A stretch of DNA of 64,000 nt from an uncultured Alphaproteobacteria bacterium (GCA_902580765.1 CACHLW010000005.1:1-64000), one strand, 5' to 3'. Shown: positions 43,129 to 53,743, counted from the first letter of the stretch. The notes: a model not told the origin generated them from the sequence alone. Numbers and translations are program-made.

Positions 43129-43702
43129 TATTAAAGATGAAAAATCAATTATCAGAAAAAAACAAAAAATTATAAGAGATAAGATTTTTAATAATAAACC
43201 ATCTCATTTTGCTCTATCTTTGTTTAATGAGCTTTTTGAAAAAATTAACTTTCAAGAAATTAATATAGTTTCTAGTTTTATTTCTATAAATTCTGAGATA
43301 AATACTAAAGAGCTTAACAATCTTATCTTTATTAAAAATAAAATTTTATGTCTCCCAGTAATTGAAAAAAAAAATAGTCATTTAATCTTTAAGCAATTTA
43401 AAAGTGAAGAGAATTTTGTAAAAGGATACATGAATATATCAGAGCCTCAAAATAAAAATAAAATTTTAAATCCTGAATTAATTTTTGTACCTTGTTTAGC
43501 TTTTGATAAGAAGGGAAATAGATTAGGTTATGGTGGAGGTTATTATGACAGGACATTTGCTTATTTAAATAAAATTAATCATCGATTCATCTCTGTAGCT
43601 TATGCATATGAAGAACAAAAGTTAGATTACATACCCATAGACAAATTTGATTTTAAAGTGGATTATGTTATTACTGAAAAAAATTTATATAGTTTTCAAT
43701 GA
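43121..43702 (+). CDS. 5-formyltetrahydrofolate cyclo-ligase
   Basis: FVPCLAFDKKGNRLGYGGGYYDRTFAYL, VAYAYEEQ. Confidence 0.95.
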   Translation: MNNIKDEKSIIRKKQKIIRDKIFNNKPSHFALSLFNELFEKINFQEINIVSSFISINSEINTKELNNLIFIKNKILCLPVIEKKNSHLIFKQFKSEENFVKGYMNISEPQNKNKILNPELIFVPCLAFDKKGNRLGYGGGYYDRTFAYLNKINHRFISVAYAYEEQKLDYIPIDKFDFKVDYVITEKNLYSFQ

Positions 43703-44490
43703 AAATTCTTTTTATAGGCGATATTGTAGGTAAGGCGTCACGAAAAAAAATTAAAGAAATTATCCCAACACTCAAATCAAAATATAATACAGACATGATT
43801 ATTGCTAATGGTGAGAATGCTACTTCTGGTTATGGACTTTCAAAAAAGGATGCAGAAGAATTATTTTCTAGCGGAATTGATCTACTTACACTTGGGAATC
43901 ATGCATGGGATCAAAGAGATATGCTTTCTTATATTGAAGAAAATCCAAAAATAATCAGAGCTTTGAATTATCCTGATGGGGTTCCTGGAAAAGGATATTA
44001 TAAGTTTGAACTTTTAAATGGAAAAAAAATTATAGTAGTACAGGTAATGCTCAGATTATTTATGAATTTATCATTAGATGATCCCTTTAAAGGCATAATT
44101 GAATTTCTTCAAAAAGAGAAGTTAGGCAGTACATGTGATGCGATAATTGTTGATATGCATGGTGAAGCAACTTCTGAAAAAAAGGCATTTGGATATTATG
44201 TTGATGGACAAGTTACGGCAGTTTTAGGCACACATACGCATGTGCCAACTGCAGACAGTGTTATTTTACCTAAAGGTACAGCCTATCAAACAGACGTGGG
44301 AATGTCAGGTGATTATAATTCAATAATTGGTTTTGATATGAATAATCCAATACATGGATTTGTTAAGGGGTACAGGGCAGAAGGTAGATTTACACCTGCT
44401 AGTGAAAACATAACAGTATGCGGGGCTTTAATAGAGATTGATACTAATACTGGTTTAGCTAAAAATATCACCCCAATTCAAGAGACATAA
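43699..44490 (+). CDS. YmdB/TIGR00282 family metallophosphoesterase
   Basis: MKILFIGDIVGKASRKKIKEIIPTL...NGENATSGYGLSKKDAEELF...TLGNHAWDQRDML...VDMHGEATSEKKAFGYYVDGQVTAVLGTHTHVPTADS. Confidence 0.95.
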   Translation: MKILFIGDIVGKASRKKIKEIIPTLKSKYNTDMIIANGENATSGYGLSKKDAEELFSSGIDLLTLGNHAWDQRDMLSYIEENPKIIRALNYPDGVPGKGYYKFELLNGKKIIVVQVMLRLFMNLSLDDPFKGIIEFLQKEKLGSTCDAIIVDMHGEATSEKKAFGYYVDGQVTAVLGTHTHVPTADSVILPKGTAYQTDVGMSGDYNSIIGFDMNNPIHGFVKGYRAEGRFTPASENITVCGALIEIDTNTGLAKNITPIQET

Positions 44491-44496
44491 TTACAT

Positions 44497-44526
44497 ATAT
44501 TAGACACATTTATCTAATATTTTATA
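44497..44526 (+). terminator. Candidate hairpin terminator between ymdB-like and yebC genes
   Basis: ATATTAGA-CACATTTA-TCTAATAT perfect 8-bp arms followed by a T-rich tract; AT-rich so stability is uncertain. Confidence 0.4.
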
Positions 44527-44568
44527 TCTTTACTAACATCGGATTAAATATTTATAAATCTATTCGTA

Positions 44569-45318
44569 ATGGCAGGGCACTCAAAATTTAAAAATATTAT
44601 GCATCGTAAAGGTGCTCAAGATAAAAAAAGAGCAAAAGTTTTCTCAAGACTTGGAAGAGAAATTTCTGTTGCTGTCAAAGTAGGAGGTGAAGATATTGAG
44701 AGTAATATTAGATTAAGATCTGCAATTTCGTCGGCCAAGTCACTCAATATGCCAAAAGATAATATTGAGAGAGCAATAAAAAAAGGTCAAGGAAATGATC
44801 CTGATAGCAATTATGAAGAAGTAAGATATGAAGGATATGGCCCTGAAGGTATTGCAATAATAGTTGAGGCACTTACAAATAATAAAAATAGAACAGCTGC
44901 TGAGATTAGGTCCTCTTTTAGTAAATATGGAGGTAATTTGGGTGAAACAGGAAGTGTTAGTTTTGGTTTTGATAGATTCGGAAATATCACTCTTGATAAA
45001 AACTTAGTAAAAGAAGATCAACTTCTTGAATTTCTTATTGAAAATAATAGTGAAGATTATGAAATTAATGAAACAGAATATTCAATATACTGTGATCAAA
45101 ACGATTTGCATGAACTTAATGATAAATTAATTAAACAGTATGGTCAGACTAACTCTGCAAATTTAATTTGGAAAAGTAAAAATAACATAAATATTGGAAA
45201 AGATACAGCGAACAAACTATTTAAATTACTTGAAGTTTTAGAAGACAATGACGACGTTCAAGTTGTATCATCAAATTTTGAAGTTGATGATAATGTTCTA
45301 TCTTCACTCACAGCCTAA
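44569..45318 (+). CDS. yebC: YebC/PmpR-family DNA-binding protein
   Basis: MAGHSKFKNIMHRKGAQDKKRAKVFSRLGREISVAVK...EGYGPEGIAIIVEALTNNKNRTAAEIRSSFSKYGGNLGETGSVSFGF. Confidence 0.98.
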   Translation: MAGHSKFKNIMHRKGAQDKKRAKVFSRLGREISVAVKVGGEDIESNIRLRSAISSAKSLNMPKDNIERAIKKGQGNDPDSNYEEVRYEGYGPEGIAIIVEALTNNKNRTAAEIRSSFSKYGGNLGETGSVSFGFDRFGNITLDKNLVKEDQLLEFLIENNSEDYEINETEYSIYCDQNDLHELNDKLIKQYGQTNSANLIWKSKNNINIGKDTANKLFKLLEVLEDNDDVQVVSSNFEVDDNVLSSLTA

Positions 45319-45332
45319 TGAAAGGAATATAG

Positions 45333-45626
45333 ATGCCTGATAAAGCCTGGAAAAAAAGAGAAAGAGATGTTGCAAGTTATTTCAATGGGAAAAGAACACC
45401 TTTGAGCGGGGGTAATGGTAAAGTAACAAGAGCTGATGTAATTCATGAAGACTTATTTATAGAATGTAAACTAAGAGCAAAGCATACAGCAATTAGTTTA
45501 TGGGATGATACAGCAAAACTTGCAAAAGAGGAGGGTAAGACACCAGTAATAGCATTATGTGAAAAAAATAGACCAGGGTTTTGGGTTATGGTTCATAGTA
45601 GTGATCTTGAAAAAATAAAAAAATAA
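45333..45626 (+). CDS. Small PDDEXK nuclease-like protein (putative Holliday junction resolvase-like)
   Basis: 97 aa; KKRERDVASYFNG...RADVIHEDLFIECKLR matches an E...D-x(n)-ExK catalytic pattern. Confidence 0.6.
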   Translation: MPDKAWKKRERDVASYFNGKRTPLSGGNGKVTRADVIHEDLFIECKLRAKHTAISLWDDTAKLAKEEGKTPVIALCEKNRPGFWVMVHSSDLEKIKK

Positions 45627-45631
45627 TTATT

Positions 45632-46345
45632 ATGGCAGATATTAATAGTACAAATTTATCGACAGAGGCTCCAGATTTTTCAATGCTTGCTCTGTTCATG
45701 CAAGCTGACCTTGTTGTCAAATCTGTAATTATAATTTTAATCTTAGCTTCTATTTATTCTTGGAATGTAATAATTTCAAAAATATTAAGAATTAGACAAT
45801 TAAAAAAACTTGAAAAAGAATTTGAAGATATTTTTTGGTCTGGAAATTCATTTGAAGATTTATACGAAACTTTAAACTTTAATCAGACAGATCCAAAATC
45901 AAAATTGTTTTGCGCTGCAATTCTAGAGTGGAAAAAAAGTAAAACTCAGTTTGAAAATGAGACATCTGATATTAATTCTTTAAAAGATAGAATGATGAGA
46001 TCAATGACAGTGGTTTTTAATAAAGAAAGTGAAAATGTTGAAAGAAATTTAACATTCCTTGCAACTGCTGGATCAACTGCACCTTTTATTGGATTATTTG
46101 GAACAGTATGGGGTATAATGAATAGTTTTAAATCTATTGCAATAGCTCAAAATACAAATTTAGCAGTAGTTGCACCAGGAATTGCCGAGGCCCTTTTTGC
46201 AACTGCATTAGGTCTTTTTGTGGCTATACCTGCTGTAGTTGCGTACAATAAAATCTCAAATGACTTATCAAAATATTTTATATCCTTGGAAACATTTATG
46301 GACGAATTCTCAACAATTTTTTTTAGACAATTAGAGAAAAAATAA
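45632..46345 (+). CDS. tolQ: Tol-Pal system protein TolQ
   Basis: LATAGSTAPFIGLFGTVWGIMNSFKSIAIAQNTNLAVVAPGIAEALFATALGLFVAIPAVVAYN. Confidence 0.97.
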   Translation: MADINSTNLSTEAPDFSMLALFMQADLVVKSVIIILILASIYSWNVIISKILRIRQLKKLEKEFEDIFWSGNSFEDLYETLNFNQTDPKSKLFCAAILEWKKSKTQFENETSDINSLKDRMMRSMTVVFNKESENVERNLTFLATAGSTAPFIGLFGTVWGIMNSFKSIAIAQNTNLAVVAPGIAEALFATALGLFVAIPAVVAYNKISNDLSKYFISLETFMDEFSTIFFRQLEKK

Positions 46346-46346
46346 A

Positions 46347-46775
46347 TTGATTACCTCAAATAATTTAAACAAACGTAGAAAGCAAAGGTACACTCAAATG
46401 AGTGAAATTAACGTTACACCTTTTGTAGATGTTATGCTTGTTTTACTAATTGTTTTTATGGTTACCGCACCTCTTCTAACGGTTGGAATAAAAGTTGATT
46501 TACCAAAGGTAAAAGCTACTGCATTAACTGATATTAAAGATCCGATTGAGATAACCGTTAAGTTAGGCGGAGAAGTGTATATTGGAGAATCAAAAGTTGA
46601 AGTAGAAAATTTGATTCCTCGACTAAACGCTATTACTGAACAAAATACTGAAGCAAGGATCTATATAAGAGGTGATAGAGTAGTAGCTTATGGAAGGATT
46701 ATGGAAATTATGTCCATAATAAATTCAGCAGGATATATTAAAGTAGCATTAATTACTCAAAATCTTGAGCAATAG
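46347..46775 (+). CDS. tolR: Tol-Pal system protein TolR (ExbD family)
   Basis: MSEINVTPFVDVMLVLLIVFMVTAPLLTVGIKVDLPK; apparent TTG start. Confidence 0.96.
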   Translation: MITSNNLNKRRKQRYTQMSEINVTPFVDVMLVLLIVFMVTAPLLTVGIKVDLPKVKATALTDIKDPIEITVKLGGEVYIGESKVEVENLIPRLNAITEQNTEARIYIRGDRVVAYGRIMEIMSIINSAGYIKVALITQNLEQ

Positions 46776-47846
46776 ATGGATCGTATAAGCTATAACAGTT
46801 TAAAAATAATTAACTTTTTTGATAAATTAAATCCTAAAACATCTGGAGTTATTTTTTCAACACTAATACATTTAATTATACTTTTATTTATGGTCGGTTT
46901 GCCAAATTTTTTTTCTCCAAAAGAAATCTACGTTCCAAACGTTATACCTATTGAAATACTTAATGTTGATGAAAATACAAATTTGAAAAAATCTGATACT
47001 GAAAAGCCAGAAAATAAAAATAAGGAAACAATTACTAAACAAAAAAAATTTAATTCATCAGATCAATTAGAAGTAAAAAAAAATGTTAAAATAAATAAAA
47101 CTGAAATTGAAGAAAAAACTAATCCAAATCAACCAGTTTTGGAAATGAAACAAACTCAAAATTTAGAAGTTAAGGAAACAAAAAAAGTAACTATCAAAGA
47201 AAAGGAAATTTTAGAGGTTAAGAAAAAAGTGGAAACATTTAAAACTGATATAATTAAACCAAAACTCAAGCCAAAATCAAAAATTATAAATAATGAAAGT
47301 ATAAAATCAGATCTAGATGTTGAAAAAAACATAAGGGATAAACCAAAGTTGGAAACTGACAAAACTATATCTAAACCAAAACCAAAACCTGAAAAAGATT
47401 TTAGTATAGCATCAATGCTCAAAGATTTAAGAAATGAGAAAACAAATATGGTTCAAAAAGAAGTTAAAGAACAAATCGAAGAAGTTAATAATAATAGCTT
47501 AGATGATGTTGATAAGAGTATTATACTATCAATATCTGAAATAGATATGTTGAGGCAGCAGTTATCTTCTTGCTGGAACGCTCCAGCAGGTGCGGTCATA
47601 GAAAGAGGAATGCAGGTTACAATTTCTGCTAAAGTTTTACAAAATATGAAAGTTTCATCAAATAGTGTTCGTATTGTTGACACAAATATAGCTAAAACTA
47701 ATCCATTTTATGGACCAATTACTGATAGTGCTATGAGAACTCTTTTAAACCCAGAATGTACACCACTAAAACTTCCTAAAGATAAATATAATCTATGGAA
47801 AAATCTTACAATTACCTTTGATTATAGTATTATGAAGGGCTATTAA
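46776..47846 (+). CDS. tolA: Tol-Pal system protein TolA-like
   Basis: N-terminal TM, Lys/Glu/Pro-rich central region, C-terminal domain with SCWNAPAGA; position between tolR and tolB. Confidence 0.88.
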   Translation: MDRISYNSLKIINFFDKLNPKTSGVIFSTLIHLIILLFMVGLPNFFSPKEIYVPNVIPIEILNVDENTNLKKSDTEKPENKNKETITKQKKFNSSDQLEVKKNVKINKTEIEEKTNPNQPVLEMKQTQNLEVKETKKVTIKEKEILEVKKKVETFKTDIIKPKLKPKSKIINNESIKSDLDVEKNIRDKPKLETDKTISKPKPKPEKDFSIASMLKDLRNEKTNMVQKEVKEQIEEVNNNSLDDVDKSIILSISEIDMLRQQLSSCWNAPAGAVIERGMQVTISAKVLQNMKVSSNSVRIVDTNIAKTNPFYGPITDSAMRTLLNPECTPLKLPKDKYNLWKNLTITFDYSIMKGY

Positions 47847-49162
47847 TGAAAAAAGTTTTTTTAATAACCTTTTTTGTATTTTTTAGTTTTAAACTTTATT
47901 CACTTGAAGTGACTCTAACACAGGGTAGTGTTAAACCAACTCCAATTGCTGTGACAGAGTTATTTTCGAAAAATACACAATTAACAAAAGTAGGTAAAAA
48001 TATTTCAAATGTAATTTCTGATAATCTAGAAAGATCTGGACTATTTTTACCAATTGATAGTAGATCATTTATCCAAGATAATGAATCATTGGCAAATAAA
48101 CCAAGATTTGAAGATTGGAAGTTAATAAAGGCCCAACATTTAGTTTCTGGAAAAATTTCAACAAGCAACGGAAAAATATCCGTAGAATTTAGATTGTTTG
48201 ATGTGTTTCAACAAAAACAAATAGTGGGAAAAAAATATGAGACCAATGAAAAAAATTGGAGAAGAGTCGCTCATATTATTTCAGATTCCATTTTTAAAAA
48301 TATAACTGGTGAAGGCGGTTACTTTGATACAAGAATAGTTTATGTTGCTGAGACTGGTCCAAAAGAAAATAAACAAAAAAGATTAGCAATAATGGATCAA
48401 GATCAATCAAATCATCGTTTTTTAACTGATGGATCATATTTAGTATTAACACCAAGATTTTCTCCTAATTCTCAGAAAATTACCTACATGTCTTATATAA
48501 ATAGAAATAATCCCAGGGTATACATATTTGATATAGAAACTGGAAAACAAGAAATAGTAGGCGAGTTTCCAGGAATGACATTTGCTCCACGTTTTTCACC
48601 TGATGGTAATCAAATCGTCATGTCTTATACTGACCCAGAAATTGGTAATTCAGAAATATATATTCTTGATCTAAAAACAAGAATTTCAAAAAGAATTACT
48701 AATAATTCTTCAATTGATGTTTCTGCAAGTTTTTCACCTGATGGAAAAAAAATAGTTTTTAATTCAGATAGAAGTGGAAGAAGACATTTGTATGTAAGTG
48801 ACAATAATGGAAAAAATATAAAAAGAATTAGTAGGGAAGCAGGAAGTTATTACACACCAGTCTGGTCTCCAAGAGGAGACATGATTGCATTCACTAAACA
48901 AGAAGGGGGGCAATTTTACATAGGGGTTATGGAGGTTAATGGTTCAAATGAAAGAATGATTGCAAAATCTTTTCATGTTGAGGGCCCAACATGGGCCCCA
49001 AATGGTAGATTTTTGATGTATTTTAAAGAAGAGAGAACCGCTGAGGATGGATCTGGAGGTGAATCCAGTCTATATTCTATTGATTTAACTGGTTTTAATG
49101 AAAGAAAAGTAATAACTCCACTAGGTGGCTCTGACCCAGCTTGGTCTCCATTGATGCATTAA
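47846..49162 (+). CDS. tolB: Tol-Pal system beta-propeller protein TolB
   Basis: RFSPNSQKITYMSY, FSPDGNQIVMSYTDPEIGNSEIYILDL, FSPDGKKIVFNSDRSGRRHLYV. Confidence 0.97.
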   Translation: MKKVFLITFFVFFSFKLYSLEVTLTQGSVKPTPIAVTELFSKNTQLTKVGKNISNVISDNLERSGLFLPIDSRSFIQDNESLANKPRFEDWKLIKAQHLVSGKISTSNGKISVEFRLFDVFQQKQIVGKKYETNEKNWRRVAHIISDSIFKNITGEGGYFDTRIVYVAETGPKENKQKRLAIMDQDQSNHRFLTDGSYLVLTPRFSPNSQKITYMSYINRNNPRVYIFDIETGKQEIVGEFPGMTFAPRFSPDGNQIVMSYTDPEIGNSEIYILDLKTRISKRITNNSSIDVSASFSPDGKKIVFNSDRSGRRHLYVSDNNGKNIKRISREAGSYYTPVWSPRGDMIAFTKQEGGQFYIGVMEVNGSNERMIAKSFHVEGPTWAPNGRFLMYFKEERTAEDGSGGESSLYSIDLTGFNERKVITPLGGSDPAWSPLMH

Positions 49163-49193
49163 TTAAATATAATACAAAAAAATATACGAAATT

Positions 49194-49224
49194 TTGAAAA
49201 AAATGTTAAGGATCTTGGTATAAT
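49194..49224 (+). promoter_or_regulatory. Candidate sigma70-type promoter for pal
   Basis: TTGAAA (49194-49199), 19-bp spacer, TATAAT (49219-49224), about 40 bp upstream of pal. Confidence 0.45.
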
Positions 49225-49263
49225 TTAGTATATCTACTCAAAGTATTAAGGGAGCAATTATTT

Positions 49264-49785
49264 ATGTTTTACAAGTTTTTTATCTCTATATTTATGGTTT
49301 TGTTTGTTGCAGCTTGTGCAACAACACCAAAAGACTCAGCTGACTCTTCAGGCTCAGGATCTAGCAGTTCCGGAAGTGATGTATCTTCAGAAGGTACAAT
49401 TACTGAAACCGCAGGAAGTGGAATAGTTTCTGGATCTCAGGAAGACTTAATTGTTAATGTTGGTGATAGAGTATTTTTTGGATATGATAGTTCAGATTTA
49501 GACTCAGACGCTTTGGAGTTACTTCAAGATCAGGTTGCATGGCTTAAACAGAATAGTAATGTTTCTGTTACAATTGAAGGACACTGTGATGAAAGAGGAA
49601 CTAGAGAGTACAACTTAGCTCTTGGTGAAAAAAGAGCTCAAGCTGTTAAAAATTACCTAATTGGATTAGGAATAAACCCAGACAGAGTTTCAACTATTAG
49701 TTATGGTAAAGAAAGACCTGCCGTTGTTGGATCTAACGATGGTGCATGGGCTCAAAATAGACGATCAGTTACTATAGTTAACTAA
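49264..49785 (+). CDS. pal: Peptidoglycan-associated lipoprotein Pal
   Basis: Lipobox VAACA; Ser-rich linker; OmpA-like domain VTIEGHCDERGTREYNLALGEKRAQAVKNYLIGLGI. Confidence 0.97.
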   Translation: MFYKFFISIFMVLFVAACATTPKDSADSSGSGSSSSGSDVSSEGTITETAGSGIVSGSQEDLIVNVGDRVFFGYDSSDLDSDALELLQDQVAWLKQNSNVSVTIEGHCDERGTREYNLALGEKRAQAVKNYLIGLGINPDRVSTISYGKERPAVVGSNDGAWAQNRRSVTIVN

Positions 49786-49803
49786 CCTATATCCTTAATA
49801 CTT

Positions 49804-49827
49804 TGGCGCTATATTAATATAGCGCCA
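49804..49827. terminator. 24-nt perfect palindrome TGGCGCTATATTAATATAGCGCCA between pal and cpoB; candidate terminator/attenuator or RNA-processing hairpin
   Basis: Self-complementary over its full length; the downstream T-run is weak. Confidence 0.6.
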
Positions 49828-49861
49828 CATTTCTATCTCAATTAGAAATTAAAAATCTTAA

Positions 49862-50779
49862 ATGTTTAAATACTTACTCATTATTCTAATTTTATTTTTT
49901 TCAAATTATGTTTATTCTAATGAAAATGAACTTACAATTAGTCAACAATTAGAGAGATTGCAAAGAGAAGTTTCAGATCTTTCTAAAGAAGTATTTTCCA
50001 ATTCTTCGAAACAATTAAATGGAACAAATAATGATTTTGTTCAAAATCTTTCTGCTATCGATTTGCGAATATATGATATTGAAAATGACATAAAAAATTT
50101 AACTTCTAATTTAGAAGAATTATATTTTCAATTAGACGATATTTTTAATAAGTTAGAAAACTTAGAAGTAGTTATTAATAATTTGCAATCAGTTCCTTTA
50201 AATAATGTTGAAGTCAATAATGATGAAATTTCACAAGATAGTTCTGAGGTTAAAAGCAATACTTTAAGTAATATTGAAACTGAAAACACACTTGGAACAT
50301 TAAACATTTCAAAAAACACAAATGAAACAACAGAAGAAGTTGTATCTGACGATCAGGAAATAAACTTTAATGAAAAAGAGGAGATATTATCACCTGAAGA
50401 TCAATTTCAAGTAGCGTTTGATAATATTAGAAATAAAAAATGGCAGGATGCTAAAACTTCATTTGTACAGTTTATTTCAGATAATCCTGAAAATCAACTA
50501 TCAGGTTCAGCACATTATTGGCTTGGAGAATTATATATTCTAGAAAAAAATTATAGAGAAGCAGCACTTATATTTGCTGAAGGTTTCCAAAAATTTCCAG
50601 ATAGTATTAAAGCCGCTGAAATGCTTTTCAAACTTTCTCAGTCATTATACCAAGTTAAAAAAACTACTGAGGCATGTAAAACTATGGAAAAATTAATTAT
50701 AGATTTTCCAAAAAATAAAATAATTCCTCAAACCAAAAAACAAATTGTTGAGTATAATTGCTTAGAAAATAATGAATGA
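49862..50779 (+). CDS. cpoB: Cell division coordinator CpoB/YbgF-like TPR protein
   Basis: Signal peptide, coiled-coil N-terminus, TPR-like QFQVAFDNIRNKKWQDAKTSFVQFISDNPENQLSGSAHYWLGELYILEKNYREAALIFAEGF. Confidence 0.9.
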   Translation: MFKYLLIILILFFSNYVYSNENELTISQQLERLQREVSDLSKEVFSNSSKQLNGTNNDFVQNLSAIDLRIYDIENDIKNLTSNLEELYFQLDDIFNKLENLEVVINNLQSVPLNNVEVNNDEISQDSSEVKSNTLSNIETENTLGTLNISKNTNETTEEVVSDDQEINFNEKEEILSPEDQFQVAFDNIRNKKWQDAKTSFVQFISDNPENQLSGSAHYWLGELYILEKNYREAALIFAEGFQKFPDSIKAAEMLFKLSQSLYQVKKTTEACKTMEKLIIDFPKNKIIPQTKKQIVEYNCLENNE

Positions 50780-51747
50780 AGCTTACAAATAAAGAATTCA
50801 TTAAAATCGTAGAAAAAAAATACACTTTTGAGAAAAACCCTGCAGTTGCTGTAGCAGTATCTGGTGGTCCAGATAGTATGTCATTATTATTCCTTGTTGA
50901 TGCATTTATAAAACATAAAAAAGGGAAACTGATTGCATTAATAGTAGATCATCGTATTAGAGAAAATTCAAAAGAAGAAGCAAAATATATTTCTGCTTAC
51001 TTGGATAAAAACAAAATTAATTCTCAAATTCTAAATGTCAATAAAGATAACGTGAGTAAAAAAAGTATGAATGAGGCTAGAAATAATCGATATAATTTAC
51101 TTACAAAATTTAGTATACAAAATAATATTTTGTATCTATTTGTTGCTCATCACAAAGATGATAATTTAGAAACCTTTTTGAATAGAAAGATCGCTGGCAG
51201 TGACTTTTATGGTTTAAAATCAATGTCAGAGGTCTCACTATACAACAAAGTATGTATAATAAGACCACTTTTAAATTTTTCCAAAAAAACACTATTAGAC
51301 TATAATAAGAAAAATAACTTAGAATACCTTAATGATCCATCAAATTTCAATCTGGATTATACTCGTCCTACAATACGACATTTCCTTAAAAAATCTAAAC
51401 AAAAAATAATTAAAGAAATTAATAAAGATTTTGAAAATATACTTTTTTATTCACCATATTTTATCCAAATGATACATGAGATACTTCTTAAAAATATTGT
51501 CCATGTTGACACTAAAAGAATTGTTATCGGCCATGATAATATAAATAATTTAAATGAAATTACTTCTGAAAATATTATACGAAGAATATATCAATTTTTA
51601 TTTTATGAAACCAATGCTCCCCGATCAAAAAAAATTAGGATCTTAATAAGTGAAATGAAGAAACTAAATTTTAATAATTTTAATATTAAAGGTATGATTG
51701 TTAAAAAAAATGATGATTTGCTTACATTTTCAAGAAAATCTGTTTAA
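50776..51747 (+). CDS. tilS: tRNA(Ile)-lysidine synthase
   Basis: VAVAVSGGPDSMSLLFL (PP-loop SGGxDS), VDHRIRENSKEEAKYI, VAHHKDDNLETFLNR. Confidence 0.95.
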   Translation: MKLTNKEFIKIVEKKYTFEKNPAVAVAVSGGPDSMSLLFLVDAFIKHKKGKLIALIVDHRIRENSKEEAKYISAYLDKNKINSQILNVNKDNVSKKSMNEARNNRYNLLTKFSIQNNILYLFVAHHKDDNLETFLNRKIAGSDFYGLKSMSEVSLYNKVCIIRPLLNFSKKTLLDYNKKNNLEYLNDPSNFNLDYTRPTIRHFLKKSKQKIIKEINKDFENILFYSPYFIQMIHEILLKNIVHVDTKRIVIGHDNINNLNEITSENIIRRIYQFLFYETNAPRSKKIRILISEMKKLNFNNFNIKGMIVKKNDDLLTFSRKSV

Positions 51748-51798
51748 TTTTCTACAAAACTATTGTGTTTTTATAATAAATTCCTATGTAATAGTTAG

Positions 51799-53700
51799 AT
51801 GAAAAATATAAGCAAAAACGTTATATTATGGATTATAATTGGATTGCTCTTAATTGTGCTTTTTAATCTTTTCCAAGGAACTTCTAACAATAGAAATACT
51901 TCAAAAATATCCTTTTCAGACTTCATTGCAGCAACAGAAAGTGGAAACGTTTCTGAAGTAAATATTAATGGAAGTAACGTTACAGGTTTTCTAAATGATG
52001 GTAGATCATTTAGCACATATGTTCCTAATTATCCGAATTTGGTAGATAAATTAAATGAAAGTGGTGTTAAAATTACTGCGGAGCCCTCTGAAAGATCAAT
52101 GCATCCACTCCTAAGTGTTTTGCTATCTTGGTTTCCAATGCTCCTATTAATTGGAGTTTGGATTTTCTTTATGCGTCAGATGCAAGGCGGTGGTGGAAAA
52201 GCAATGGGCTTTGGTAAATCTAAAGCTAAATTATTAAATGAGGCAGTAGGCAAAGTTACATTTGATGACGTAGCTGGTATTGATGAAGCTAAACAAGAAT
52301 TAGAAGAAGTTGTTGAATTTTTAAAAGATCCCTCAAAGTTTTCTCGATTAGGTGGTAAAATTCCAAGAGGTGCGCTCTTAGTTGGTCCTCCAGGTACTGG
52401 AAAAACATTACTTGCAAGAGCGATTGCGGGTGAAGCAAACGTTCCATTTTTCTCTATTTCGGGATCAGATTTTGTTGAAATGTTTGTTGGTGTTGGAGCT
52501 AGTAGAGTTAGAGATATGTTTGACCAAGGTAAAAAAAATGCACCTTGTATAGTTTTCATTGATGAAATTGATGCTGTAGGAAGGCATCGTGGTGCTGGTC
52601 TTGGTGGTGGAAACGACGAAAGAGAACAAACTCTCAATCAACTTCTAGTAGAAATGGATGGGTTTGAAGCAAACGCAGGTGTAATTATAATTGCTGCAAC
52701 AAATAGACCTGATGTTCTTGATCCAGCTTTGCTTAGACCAGGAAGATTTGATCGTCAAATAACAGTTAATAATCCTGATGTAATGGGAAGAGATAAAATA
52801 CTTAAAGTTCATATTAAAAAAATTAAAGTTTCTCCAAAATTTGACTCAAAAATTATTGCAAGGGGAACACCAGGTTTTTCTGGGGCTGATTTAGCAAATT
52901 TAGTTAATGAAGCAGCATTATTAGCTGCTAGAAAAAATAAAAGAATGGTTACAATTGAGGATTTTGAAAGTGCAAAAGATAAAGTGATGATGGGTGCTGA
53001 AAAAAGATCTATGGTCATGTCAGAAGATGAAAAAAAACTTACAGCTTATCATGAAGCTGGACATGCAGTAGCAACTCTTCATTCACCAGCCTCTGACCCA
53101 ATACATAAGGCAACTATAATACCGAGAGGTAGAGCTTTAGGTATGGTTATGCGACTTCCTGAAAAAGATCAGTTGTCTATGAGAAAAGATCAAATGAAAG
53201 CTCATTTATTAATAGCCACTGGTGGAAGAATTGCAGAAGAAATGATTTTTGGTAAAGATAAAATTACAAATGGTGCAGCAAGCGATATACAAATGGTGAC
53301 AAATCTATCAAAAAAAATGATAACTGAATGGGGTATGAGTGAAAAATTAGGCCGTCTTAGATATAACAATGATAGTGAGGAAGTTTTCCTTGGGCATTCC
53401 GTTGCACAATCAAAAAATTTATCTGACTCTACAGCTAAACTAATTGACGAAGAGGTTAGATCTCTTGCAGAAGAGGCTGAAAATAATTGTAGAAAAATTC
53501 TTCAAGATAATATCGAAGAATTGCATATAGTTGCTAAGGGGCTTTTAGAGTATGAAACATTATCAGGTGATGAAATTAAAGATTTAATTAAAGGTATAAA
53601 GCCAACTCGAGATGATTTTGATAATGATATAAATACACCAAAAAAACCAGCCACATCTGTGCCAAAAACAGGCGGATCTGCTGCCGCACCGGCAAACTAA
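51799..53700 (+). CDS. ftsH: ATP-dependent zinc metalloprotease FtsH
   Basis: [63 protein letters not shown] zinc site. Confidence 0.99.
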   Translation: MKNISKNVILWIIIGLLLIVLFNLFQGTSNNRNTSKISFSDFIAATESGNVSEVNINGSNVTGFLNDGRSFSTYVPNYPNLVDKLNESGVKITAEPSERSMHPLLSVLLSWFPMLLLIGVWIFFMRQMQGGGGKAMGFGKSKAKLLNEAVGKVTFDDVAGIDEAKQELEEVVEFLKDPSKFSRLGGKIPRGALLVGPPGTGKTLLARAIAGEANVPFFSISGSDFVEMFVGVGASRVRDMFDQGKKNAPCIVFIDEIDAVGRHRGAGLGGGNDEREQTLNQLLVEMDGFEANAGVIIIAATNRPDVLDPALLRPGRFDRQITVNNPDVMGRDKILKVHIKKIKVSPKFDSKIIARGTPGFSGADLANLVNEAALLAARKNKRMVTIEDFESAKDKVMMGAEKRSMVMSEDEKKLTAYHEAGHAVATLHSPASDPIHKATIIPRGRALGMVMRLPEKDQLSMRKDQMKAHLLIATGGRIAEEMIFGKDKITNGAASDIQMVTNLSKKMITEWGMSEKLGRLRYNNDSEEVFLGHSVAQSKNLSDSTAKLIDEEVRSLAEEAENNCRKILQDNIEELHIVAKGLLEYETLSGDEIKDLIKGIKPTRDDFDNDINTPKKPATSVPKTGGSAAAPAN

Positions 53701-53743
53701 TTTAATTACTTCACTTTATTTATTTTTTGAATAAAAGACATTA

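Noticed and set aside
43100-43140. Possible 6S RNA (ssrS) between zapA and the 5-FCL gene, its usual proteobacterial location
   Set aside because: The two genes overlap by 8 bp, leaving no room for an RNA gene
47156-47422. 88-aa minus-strand ORF in tolA
   Set aside because: Antisense of the low-complexity Lys/Pro-rich TolA domain
52176-52637. 153-aa minus-strand ORF
   Set aside because: Antisense to the ftsH AAA domain; no independent support
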